A DNA stretch of 64,000 nucleotides from Auriscalpium vulgare (Eukaryota; Basidiomycota; Agaricomycetes; Russulales; Auriscalpiaceae). Location of the stretch: positions 3,782,001 through 3,846,000 of the forward strand of contig JAHBBC010000001.1 in the NCBI GenBank assembly GCA_019915015.1, given 5' to 3'. Below, one piece after another: positions 1 through 9,893 of this stretch (positions are counted from its first letter, which is position 1; every line of letters begins with the position of its first letter). Both the position numbers and the translations under genes were made by a program. The notes under the pieces were generated by a model, which had not been told where the DNA came from, did no database searches, and saw only the letters and a program-made list of their open reading frames with translations.

Positions 1-278
1 GTCAGTAGGCGATGAAAAGCAAGGGGGGTGGGCGTACTGATTTTCAGGCTGGGGAAGATGATGTCGTTGTGAGGGGCCTCGCCGCGGCCAAAGCGGGTCG
101 TGGGCCTGAGCTTGAGGAGATCGACACGCGTCACACATCGGTCGAGGGGAACGAGGCACCCGAAGAGGTGCGACTCCATCGGGTGTACGTCGTACGACTG
201 CGATGCAAGCTGAGTGGCATTCTCCTCCGCCTGTGTGTAGTCTTGTTCATTGTATTGGGGGGAAGATGGAGGGTCCAT
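1..278 (-). CDS. FHA-domain protein, probably Chk2/Rad53/Cds1-type checkpoint kinase (5' end only)
   Basis: Only the first exon is inside the window. The ATG is at 278-276 and the exon runs to 38, where a GTACGC donor opens an intron that leaves the window. The exon encodes about 80 residues: an acidic/polar leader, then the start of a forkhead-associated domain with the signature RFGRGEAPHNDIIFPSLKIS (GR, ND and the LKIS strand before the phosphothreonine-binding loop). In fungal Rad53/Cds1/Chk2 kinases an FHA domain with this spacing lies near the N-terminus, before the Ser/Thr kinase domain, and reads phosphothreonine marks in the DNA-damage checkpoint. The kinase domain is not visible, so the kinase call is an inference. 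Another FHA protein is possible. Confidence 0.6.
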   Translation of the reverse strand, partial: MDPPSSPQYNEQDYTQAEENATQLASQSYDVHPMESHLFGCLVPLDRCVTRVDLLKLRPTTRFGRGEAPHNDIIFPSLKISTPTPLAFHRLL

Positions 279-2089
279 ATTGAGATGGGTGTTGACCTGT
301 GGAAGACGGAAGACGACGGTGTCAGCGCTGGTGTTCTGAGATGTATGCGATGAGAGCGAGCAGAGAGGAGAGAAAAGAGGGGAAACGCGAGCCAGAGGCA
401 GGCGCGAGTGGCAATAGAATACGAGCGGCGGTGCTAGTGTCGATGTCACTGGGGGAATTGCACGGCGTCGCGTACCTTTTAAGCGTGCGCGACGCGTCTG
501 CCAAGCAGCTGTGATGGTCAAGCGCGTACAGTTCCGCGACGGTTCAAGCTGGGAGAAGTGGGGGTCAAAGCTGGGGGAAGCGACGCGTCGCTGGAGGAGG
601 GAGGAGGAGAGAAGAGAGAAGAGCGCAAGGCGGGGTGGTTCATCGGGCTGTGGCCGTCGCCAACCGCCCGGCTTCCCCGTCCGCACGTGCCTTGCCCGCA
701 GCTCCATTTGTTTTGGTATTTCGCTATACCTCTAACAGTCTAACTGCACTCTTTCGCCTTCAAGTAATCCGCTTGCATACTAAACCTACCGCCCAGAACC
801 CCATATTACGCGAAACTCTTCCTGAAACGCTTGAATATCTCGCCTGTGCCCACTTCAAGTTGTGCTCACTGGCAGGAGCCACTAGCTTTGTTCCCTCCCA
901 TCCACCCACGAAAGGGCTCAGACAAAGCCTCCATGACTATGCGCTGTGCAGCTTCGCACAGCCCATGGCACCGCTTCCATCGATTGCGACGAGGCTTCAT
1001 TGAAGTCCCTTTGCGTGCATGCACCGACAAACAATGCTGCCCCATTGTTTTAAACCACCTAAAAGCGTGCATTGCTCGCCGCCGCATTGCTCGCATTGTC
1101 CGAATGCGTTGCCAGGACATCAAATTTGACGACGACGCGAAGGGCGACGAAGCCGGCCCAGCCGAGATTATGAAGAGCCTGGTCATAGCATACTTAGTCT
1201 CCGTAGCTGACTCAATGGCAGATGGTACTAGTACTGTACTCGATCTGTCATAGATCACAGCACCCATTTGCAAGGGCCGCTGTCTTGGGCTCGAGAAGGC
1301 CCCCGCACAAATTTCTCCATCATACTGAAAGTAGTAGGATTTGCCGTGCGCACTGGATTGTAGATGTAGGTCTCGGAAAGCCCTCCATGCCCCTCATAGG
1401 CTTGTCAGGTCGGTGCGTGTGGTCCCCGGTCGCTGGTATGATTCGCCTCGATGACCAACACTGTGGGATGCTATATTATCGAGTCCCCCCCGTGATCGAG
1501 GAACTGATGTTTGTCAGAGGTAGACAGCGTTCTTACTGCAGTGAAAGCCAGGCCACACGAATCACTAATACTGACTGCGCATGGCTGCGAATGAGAATGG
1601 CGGAGCTCTCGACTGGTGGTCATGCATGGGCTAGAAGTACCGGTTGTGAGGAGCCCGGCCGCGAGCCTCGTCGACATCGAGCACAGCGAGTCTGACATCG
1701 ATATCGCGGATTGGTATCCCTGCGCGCGCAACCTCAAATCACGACGACATAGCGCATAATAGCGTGAACGGTCCATCCATAGCAAAAAGTGATAAATTAC
1801 AACTCCAACCACACCACTGCAAAGGTCCGAGGAACGAGTGCGAACAGAAAGGTCGACAACGAGAACGGAGCGATAACATACTAGTCTGCCTTAAGATAGT
1901 CCAGACGGTTTTGCGTGCATGAATGCGAGGGCGGGATGAATAGGTCGGGTGAATTTAAATGGGGTTATTGCAGGTATATATACACATGCATGGGCTTGAG
2001 GGATAGAAGTGTGCAGGACCAGTCAAGGCGGCTCTTGCGAGGGCAACAATTGATGTGATGTCGCCCTTCCGCTCCTTGGTGAGACTGAT
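279..2089. other. Gene-free stretch between the FHA gene start and the methyltransferase 3' end
   Basis: Short reading frames occur on both strands (for example 831-1253 + and 866-1273 -). They overlap each other, lack recognisable motifs and have no convincing splice partners. A TATATATA run at about 1975-1983 has no coding start downstream. The first few hundred bases should hold the promoter of the leftward FHA gene. I see no RNA gene. Confidence 0.5.
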
Positions 2090-3474
2090 TTACTCCGGGT
2101 GACCGTGGTGCGGAGGGAACGGCGGGGGCGGGGGCATGATCTCGTCGTCCGAGATGAGCGCATGATTCCCGCGGATATTCATGAACGAGTACTACCAGCC
2201 AGCCAGCGTCAGCACATCCTCGACGTCATCTGCACACACAACGCACCTCCGCCAGCTCGGGCTTCACTCCGCGGACGAGGTTGATATAAACAAGGTTAGG
2301 TTCCGTCCAGAAGGGGCGCAGGCCGGCGGCCTCGAGCTCGCGCCACCAGTTCACGAAGTACGGGAAGTCCTCGTGGCCCTCGCGCGCGTGGATCTCGAGC
2401 TGCAGCTGCCCGAACGGCAGCAGCGTCTCGCCGAACGGGTTCGAGGTCTTGTACGAGTTGACCAGCGCGGTCATCGAGTCGAACTCGGCGCCCTCGATGT
2501 CGATCTTCAGAATGTCGATGAAGTCGTGGCCTATGCACGACAGCACATTCAAACCTGGTCGCTTGCGCGGAGGGCAAGCAGGGTGGGGTACGTACCGTTG
2601 AGCTTCATGAGCGACTGCAGGGTATAGAACTTGATCTCGTCGTTCGCGCCGTGCTTGTCCTCGCCGCCCAGCGCCCACGCAAAGAAATGCGAGCGCTGCT
2701 TCAGCTCGGGGACCTCGTCGATCTCCGGGCCAAACTGGATGTCGGATCAGCATCAGCATCCAGGAACGAGGGCGGCTTCGCAGCAGGGAGAAGCCAGGCA
2801 CGGGGAAGCACTCACGGCGTTGACGCTGTAGTCGTAGCCCCACACCTCGCAGCCTGGGTTGCGCTTGAGGAGGTCAGCCTCGAAGGAGGACTCGCCGTTG
2901 ACACCTGGGCAGCTATTAGCGGGAGCGCGCAGACGAAACGGATGGGCGGCAACGCACCGAACGAGTAGATCACGCATTTGTCCTTCTTCTCAATGCGCTC
3001 CATGCCGCAGACCCATTTGCCGCCGTCGCCCATGGTCCCGATGCGCTCAACACGGTGGGGGCATGGGAAGGCGGGGAGGAAGAAATCCCCTATGTACATG
3101 CTGTGAGTAGCGGTACACACAGAGCAAAGCCAGAATGACTTACAAAGAGTGTACAAATGATAGCCCTCCGGGAAGCTGCAGGAGATGCGATTTCAGATGC
3201 ACAGAAGGCTGCTGAGCTGGAGCAGCACTCACGCAATGACGTCCTTCTCGGTCGGGCCGAGCTTCTTGACGAGGGCGGCGCGGTCCTTCAAGAAGTCATT
3301 GTAGCGCGATTCTTCATGCTTGACGAAGTTGCGCAGCGACACGCCATGCAGGGCAGAGTCACGGTAGAATCGGGCACCCTCCCATGGCTGCTCGGAGCGG
3401 GAGAGGAAGTATGTGACAGTGAGAACAATGGAAACAAGCAGAAAGAGCGTCGGGCGCGAGGGGCGGGCAAGCAT
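2090..3474 (-). CDS. Membrane-anchored methyltransferase-domain protein (Methyltransf_22-like)
   Basis: The ATG at 3474 opens an exon with a short basic leader and a hydrophobic segment (about residues 9-23), suggesting a type II signal anchor. Later exons carry RIGTMGDGGKWVC (near 3000-3045), then a VYSFG/VNGESSFE block, an EVWGYDYS strand, and DILKIDIEGAEFDS (near 2480-2510), followed by an RPFWTEPN motif. This order is that of the Rossmann-type Methyltransf_22 domain found in METTL24-like and many fungal proteins. Its substrate is unknown. The last exon is small: after a TAG acceptor it reads YSFMNIRGNHALISDDEI plus a proline-rich tail and stops at 2090. Several introns of about 50-70 nt interrupt the gene. 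Secretory-pathway location is inferred from the anchor. Confidence 0.85.
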
Positions 3475-4748
3475 GGCTGCGGTAGGTAAAGAATGTGAGA
3501 CGTGGCTAGTCGTCTGTGGGATGATGAGAGCCTGGGACTTGTTGGGACGTCAGATATAACATACTCTTGATTGACGACCGGGGTGTGGAGTACGTCGCGT
3601 AATGAAACGGACGAAGCTGCCAAGGCCGCGCTGGGTGTTTGTCTCGTTGAGAGGGCGGAAGACGAGCAGTCGAAGGGTTGAACCTGGGAGAGCTGCTGGC
3701 AGAGAAGATGAGGGCGGGATGCAAGCCGTGTAGGCTCTGTAAATCAATCATACACTCCATGGTCTTGGCAGGTCCCGCGCGCACACATCTTATCAAATCC
3801 TTCGCAGTGGATCTTCCGAGTCGGCATCCTCAACAATCCCACTCAGCTCTCTAATGAGCCTTGCAAAGACATGCTCTAGCAAGAGCTTCAATGCAAGCCA
3901 GCTATGCATGCACAAACGCGTCCATGTCAATGGGTCATGGACCGATGCCTCTCTGTTCAGGCAGCCTGACATCCCTGTTGCAACTCACAGCAGCCGTGAG
4001 TGCCAACCATTGCGTCTCAATTGCGTCTTGACTTGTCTCCGCCGGGCGTCGACTTTTACTACCGATGGGAAACCCAACACACCACAAGAGACGCACGCTT
4101 ACCATTTCCACTGCACCTCCATCCACATGTTCAGCGCCCAACTGACGATGTATTCAGTGGCTAGCGGGAGAAGATGGCCTCCGCCATTAGACGTATCGTT
4201 TCGCGACATTAATCCAGTCGGTGAGCCGCGTTACCTCCGTCCGAACTCCCCGCGACGCGCCTGAGACTCGTCAATTACGGTCCGGCAGGTGCACCGCCCT
4301 CATATACTTGACAGTTCTCGGACCTTGCGCGTGCACAGAAGAATCCGCGGGGGCAGCCGTGCCTATTCAACCACACCGCTGGGCTACTTTGCAACATAAT
4401 CGTTTTCCCAGCACCCTGCAGGAAAACGCCCTGCAAGACAAAACAAACATACAGGCTCTTTCACTGCTCCGACTCGGAAGCCCTTCCAGGCATTCCTCGT
4501 ACCCACCCAAAGCGAGCGCCGCAGTGCGCCCCAGATCAGCATCACGACGTATCTTGCATAGATTCGTGTGCTGTCAGATGCGCGCGCTGTCGAAGCCCGG
4601 CCGCAGCCCGCCCCCGGTCAACCTGGCGCCTCGGCGTCGCCACCAGCCCGTGCATCCCCCGCCAGCGCGCATACTTATACGTAGACGCATGCCCTCAAAT
4701 TGCGGCCTGTGATCGAGCACCGAACGCTCCTTGTCGCCTGCACCTCCA
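3475..4748. other. Divergent intergenic region between methyltransferase (-) and P450 (+)
   Basis: This 1.3-kb stretch should contain the promoters of the leftward methyltransferase and the rightward P450. Small overlapping reading frames are present on both strands (for example 3854-4264 + and 4221-4712 +) without recognisable domains. I could not support a gene here. Confidence 0.5.
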
Positions 4749-6695
4749 ATGGACGCGTCGTTTGTGTTGTCTGGCGCAGCGTGCGCCGTCGCCGTGCTCG
4801 TGCTGCTGTACCACCGCTTCTCACGCACGCGCCTGCCCTACCCCCCGGCCCCCCGGGAAAGTTGCTCACCGGGAACTGGCACCAGCTCCCGCAAGTCCAG
4901 CCATGGCTCGCGTACACATCCTGGGCCGCACAATACGGTACGCCCTCCCTCCTCTCTCCCGCCCTATCCTAACCCGCGATGCAGGCCCCCTCGTCCACAT
5001 GCGCATCCTCAACCAGCACATGCTCATCCTCAACACGCTCCCGCCCGTCCTCGATCTCCTCGACGCACGCTCCGCGCTCTACTCCGACCGGCCCTTCTCG
5101 ACCATGTACCACGCGCTCGTCGGGCGTGCGATGGCCGTCTTCTCCATCTCTTCCCTGCACCCGCGCTTCCGGCGCTACCGCCGCCTGCTGCACACAGGGC
5201 TCTCGCCGCGCGCGACGAGCGGGTACGCGAGCCTGATTGAAGCCGAGGCGCGCACGCTCGGCGCGGGCCTGCGCGACCGCCCGCGCGATGTCGCCGCGCA
5301 CGTGCGGCGCAACGCGGGCGCGGTGATTATGAAGCTCACGTACGGGTGGACCGTGCAGGGCGATGAGGACTACTTTGTGAAGCTCATAGAGGAGGCGTTT
5401 GTGGTCGGAAAGAAAGCGAACGCGATGGGTGCGTGGATGGTCGATGCGGTTCCTGCGAGTGCGTCCTATTTGTCTGTCCACCAATATCCTTGTGGACTGA
5501 GTGCTCGGTCTCAGTGCGGCATATACCGGACTGGTTCCCCGGCGCGTACTTCAAACGCCGTGCACATGAGTTCAGAGAGCTCCTCAGCCTAACAGACAGC
5601 GCGCCTTTCGAATGGGCCAAATCCCAGCTCGTGAGCTCCTCCACCCGTCCACTTCACACATCCTGACGTCGCGCAGGCAACAGAAAAGTACACCGAATCA
5701 TTCACGTCTCGACACCTCCGGCCCGAAGACGGACACTCCGTTGACGCAGAAGAGGAAGACGCAATCAAGTGGTGCAGCGCCGCGCTCTACGTTGGCGGCG
5801 CAGATACAGTGCGTCTTTAGTCGCGTCTCCTCTTCACTCGTCTGATCACAGCACACCGATAGACCGTCTCTGCACTGACGTCTTTCTTCTACGCCATGTC
5901 TCTGTACCCCGACGTGCAAAAGCGCGCCCAGGTCGAGCTCGACGCGCTCCTCAGCAGCGAGCACCGGCTCCCGCGTGTCGCGGACCTGCCGTACCTCCCT
6001 CATATCCAAGCCATCGTGAAGGAGGTGCTGCGGTGGGCACCTGTCGCTCCACTAGGTGCGCACCATTCATCCCGCCGCTTTCCTCTCCATGCTGACTTGA
6101 CGTCAGGGTTGCCGCATTGTTTAACTGACAATGACACGTACATGGACTATTCGATACCCAAAGGCACCGTCGTATTTGCAAACATCTGGTACGAATCACT
6201 GTTCAATATATCTCGTGTTCATGGGTTGTGACGCGTCGCAGGGCCATCATGCACGATCCCGAAAGATACCCGGACCCATTCCGCTTCGATCCCGAACGTT
6301 TCATCCCAGACCCCTCAAAATCCGCAATATCAGAGCAGGCCGACCCTAGGAAGTTCGCCTTCGGTTTCGGCAGGCGAATCTGTCCGGGTGCGTCTCTTCT
6401 CTCGTTGTTTTGCCCACGGTACTCAGTGTGCTGTGCAGGTGCACACTTTGCCGAGACGTCCCTCCAGCTGAACATTGCCACCATCCTCACGCTGTTTGAC
6501 ATCTCAAAGCCGACAGATGATGAGGGCCGAGAGATAGAGACAGAGGTCGAGTGGTCGACCGGGGTCACGACGTGCGTCCCGCAATTTACCTCGGATACAG
6601 AACATTTACCCCGTTGCAGACACATCTTGAATCTGGCTTGTGACGTGAAGCTGCGCTCACCAGAAGCTGCAGCACTATTAGCACAGGATGACTGA
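4749..6695 (+). CDS. Cytochrome P450 monooxygenase, apparently frameshifted near the N-terminus
   Basis: This heme-thiolate monooxygenase is anchored by an N-terminal transmembrane helix ([18 protein letters not shown]). Spliced exons give all the landmark motifs: the proline hinge PPGPPGK (about 4845), the I-helix oxygen-binding motif GGADTTVSAL (spanning an intron near 5810-5880), ExxR as EVLR (about 6025), FDPERF (about 6288) and the heme-Cys loop [10 protein letters not shown] (6360-6387). About eight short introns follow basidiomycete rules. The sequence resembles the fungal CYPs often annotated as O-methylsterigmatocystin oxidoreductase-like, but the substrate cannot be told. Oddity: the anchor reads in one frame up to RLPYPP and the hinge continues in another, across a C/G run at 4841-4855. 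No GT..AG pair could repair this, so one base seems missing. The C-terminal 40 residues read through a possible final intron. Confidence 0.85.
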
Positions 6696-6964
6696 GACTT
6701 TGTTGCCTGGGTTTTTCGTTGTACTCACCCTTTAGCCACCACTGTATTCAACATGGACATCGTTGGACTTGACCTACATATCTCTACGTTGTAAATGCTC
6801 CCAATTTCTGGCCTCACCGGCGACGATGTGGCCACCCGTCTCCGGCGGGCGCATGATGATGCCCTCGACTAATTACTTGACCCGGCGACAACTTGAAAGG
6901 CCCTTGAATAGCTCGGCCTGCCGGTCCGTCGCCTCCGCCTTCTCTTCCTGCCACGACTCTACGC

Positions 6965-7833
6965 ATGGCGCCCCGTTCACGCGCGCGCTGCCAAATCTGC
7001 GACACCGCAGAGTCCAAGTACAGCTGCCCGTCCTGCGCCATCCTTTAGTCAGTCCGGCTGTCCATCTCTGGCGGTTTGGCGGGCGTTCACACCCGCCCGC
7101 GCAGCTGCTCGGTACCATGCTACAAGAAACACAAAGGTTGAGCTGTGCGTTGGGGATCAAGTCCTCAAACTGACCCCACATATGGTTCGTAGCGTCACCA
7201 TGTGTCGCGGGGCCTTCCACGGACGTTAATGCCTCGACAGAGAGAGCCATTGCGCGTCCTCCTTCACCGACAGGTACGCACCAGCCTCCCAGCCAACTTG
7301 GAAGCCCCCCATCTCATCTCACCCAGGATCCGACGACGACTTTGCGGAGAAACCATCCCTCCGTCCGCTCACATCGCTCAACTGGCCGTACGTCCCCGAC
7401 GAGTCCGCCTACCCCGACCCTCTGAAGCGCGACGACCCGAAGCCCCTCCAGCTCCGCCAATACGAATCAATAGGTCCGTCCTCCCTCCCGCTCCTTTCCC
7501 ACCCGCCCCCTGACCCCCACCCTAGCCACCGCACCCGCGATCCGCGCCGCCCTCGCGGCGCACCCGCGTCTCAAGCCGCTCCTTGCATCCCTCGACACGC
7601 TGCGCGGCGGTGCGCGCGAGGACGCGCTGCAGCGCGCGCTTGGAGTGTCCGTTGCGGACGCGCGCGCGGAGCCTGGCGGAGACCGCGCGCCGCGCGTGGT
7701 CGGCGAGTATGTGCTGCAGGACGGGGACAGGGACGCGCTGCGCCGGCTCGCGGAGGCGGTGGAGGCGGCCGTGCGCGGCGGACAGCAGAGCGTGCTCGGG
7801 CTTGACTGGGGGGACGCTGAGAACGACATGTAG
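6965..7833 (+). CDS. HIT1: HIT-type zinc-finger protein (Hit1/ZNHIT3-like)
   Basis: A small protein that starts at ATG 6965 and opens directly with a zf-HIT domain: C9-x2-C12, C21-x2-C24, C29, C33 and H37, split by an intron after the codon for Leu27. Further exons give SDDDFAEKPSLRPLTSLNWP, a PDPLKRDDPKPLQLRQYE block, and a helical C-terminal region (LASLDTLRG..REDALQRALG) ending DWGDAENDM at 7833. This architecture matches yeast Hit1 and human ZNHIT3, assembly factors for box C/D snoRNPs that act in the nucleus with Rsa1/NUFIP. Introns lie at about 7047-7109, 7137-7196, 7273-7326 and 7474-7526. It lies tandem to the P450 with no functional link. Confidence 0.85.
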
Positions 7834-8151
7834 AATTAAAGGAGTAGTATCGAGTGAATTTCCGAGATAATACACACAGTCGTCCATTGGACACGAACGA
7901 ACGTGACCTCCCACTTGTCTAACCTCCAACATCCGCATTCCGGCAGTTACATGACAGTAAGTAACACCGAAGGCCTGTGCTGGCAGTGTGCATGTGGCAT
8001 GCAGTACTGTAGTGGAAACGGTGAGCATGGTTAAGACGGTAGCACATGACGCGGAGCTTGTGATGCGTTCCCGCCATCTCAACACTTGACTCTACATCAA
8101 CCACCGGCAGCTCCTGTGTTCCCCACACATGTCCTCTTCCCCCCGCACCCC
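7834..8151. other. Short intergenic region before the lipase gene
   Basis: This 318-bp stretch holds the 3' flank of the HIT-finger gene and the promoter of the lipase. The last 50 bases before ATG 8152 are C/T-rich (ccccacacat, cctcttcccc), a common start-site context in basidiomycetes. Nothing else stands out. Confidence 0.4.
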
Positions 8152-9551
8152 ATGCGCTCTTTCCTGACTCTCCTCACCCTCTGCTTTCTCCCCGCCGTCC
8201 TCGCGCTCGACCTTCCCCAGCACCGGCTCTCCGCCGACGAGGGCATTCCTCAAGGAACGTACGACGACCTCGTGCGCTATGCAAAGTACTCGTCTGCCGT
8301 GTACCAGTTCATCTGCCCGCACCCCCTCGGCAACACCCTCGTCGACACCGTGCGTGCCCCTCTCCTCATTCGCACTGAAGCTCACGCGCCGCGCCAGTTC
8401 TCCAACCACTTCACCCACGCGCATGGCTTTGTCGTGCGCGACGACGACCGGAAGGAACTCATAGTTGCATTTCGCGGGAGTCAGCAGCTCCAGGACATGG
8501 TCACAGGCGCGTCGCCCTCCCTTCTTCGCAGCACATGGACTAATACGCTCTCTGCCCTAAAGACAGCAACCTCGTGCTCGCTCCGCTGTCATCGCACGGC
8601 GTCCCACCCGAGACAGCTGCGTCTGCGTCCGTGCATGCAGGGTTCATGATTGCCTACAACTCCGTCTCCCGCACCGTAATTTCTGCCGTGCGCGAAGAAC
8701 TGGACCTGTATCCCGACTACCCCGTCATGGTCACAGGTGCACTTCCACGCATCCTAAGGGACGGCGGCGTTGGACTAACTCCTCTATGTAGGCCACTCTA
8801 TGGGCGGCTCATTAGCGTCTATTGCCAGTCTGTCACTGAAGGTCAACCTTCCCGAAGCGAATGTACGGCTTTTCACATATGGTGAGTGCTATTGTCTCAG
8901 CACCGACTTCCTGCCTCTCAATGACGGATGTTAGGACAACCCAGGACGGGAGATTCGGGCTTTGCAGACCTCTTGGATGACGTAGTGGGAAGAAACAATC
9001 TTCACAGAGGTATCTACCAGCCCATCATATCAAAGATAGAGAAATATGGCTGAATATATCCTGCAGCTGTGCATACATGGGGTGCGAACGCCGTCACTAT
9101 CCTCTATCACTACTAACTCTCCGCCAGATGGGGTGCCGACGATGGTGCCCCAGTACCTGGGCTATCGGCACCAGTAAGACGGCCCTCTCCACAGCCTTGT
9201 GGCGTGCTCACCAATATCCCTAGCGCGAACGAGTTCTGGCAGTTCGAAGACCCATGTACGTGGGCTCCCTCCGGCTCCGTGGACCCTCAGCCTGACTGCT
9301 CTGCAGCAAACAGGACAAACGTGCGCAAGTGCAGCGGCCAGGAGGACCCCGCGTGCAGCAGAGCCAACTGTCTGTCCAGCCTGTCAGCCCATGTCGTGCG
9401 CAGGGCACTCACATAGATTCTAGTTTCCACAGGCATCAACGCCGCCCACTTCGTCTATTTCGGTCAGGGTATGCACTCTTCTCACCCGTCTGACGGCAAT
9501 TGCTCAGGACGTCCCCTAGTCATGACTGTCGATTCGACGCTCTGCCTCTGA
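8152..9551 (+). CDS. Secreted class 3 lipase / esterase
   Basis: An alpha/beta-hydrolase with a clear signal peptide (MRSFLTLLTLCFLPAVLA). Conserved elements in order are: a KYSSAVYQ helix, the ELIVAFRGS oxyanion strand (about 8458), the nucleophile elbow GHSMGGS (about 8792-8810, Ser nucleophile), RLFTYGQPRTG, the Asp strand HTWDGVPTMVPQ (across an intron near 9080-9130), and the catalytic His in INAAHFVYFG (about 9435-9465). Paired Cys residues in the KCSGQEDPACSRANC segment suggest disulfides, as expected for an extracellular enzyme. About nine short introns are needed. One junction (after DMVT, about 8511) has no GT and appears to use a GC donor. The stop is at 9551 after a final exon reading GRPLVMTVDSTLCL. 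It probably hydrolyses acylglycerols or related esters. Confidence 0.85.
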
Positions 9552-9893
9552 CTGCCGCAACATTTGATACTCGTTTTTCGTCCAATAATTCAGGCATCAC
9601 GGAGCAAGCAGGTCGTATAATATCAGCATACAAGCACAACAGTACACATTACAGCACGGACAACTCATACATATGGTATCAATATACTGCCCAGGGCGGC
9701 ACAGTCCTCGGTATAATAAAAACTTGAAATGTCGTCAGCCACCAGCCCAAAGTATGAAAGGAAGATAATAAAAACTACGGCAAGCAAAGCGTGGAAAGCA
9801 GACCAAACAGCACATAGACACTAGCAATTGTAAGATGAGATGGCAGAGAAAGCAGATGAGCAAGATGCATGTCACCAAAAACCGTGTATAATG
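9552..9893. other. Convergent 3' intergenic region
   Basis: This 342-bp AT-richer spacer lies between the 3' ends of the lipase (+) and the adenylate cyclase (-). It contains possible poly(A) signals on both strands (for example aataaaaac near 9716 and 9768). No gene is visible. Confidence 0.45.

Noticed and set aside
1975..1983. TATA box
   Set aside because: TATATATA lies in the 3' flank of the methyltransferase with no coding start downstream on either strand.
2090..9551. Secondary-metabolite cluster (methyltransferase, P450, lipase side by side)
   Set aside because: No polyketide, peptide or terpene synthase is nearby. The methyltransferase is a membrane-anchored Methyltransf_22 type, and a HIT-finger housekeeping gene lies in between.
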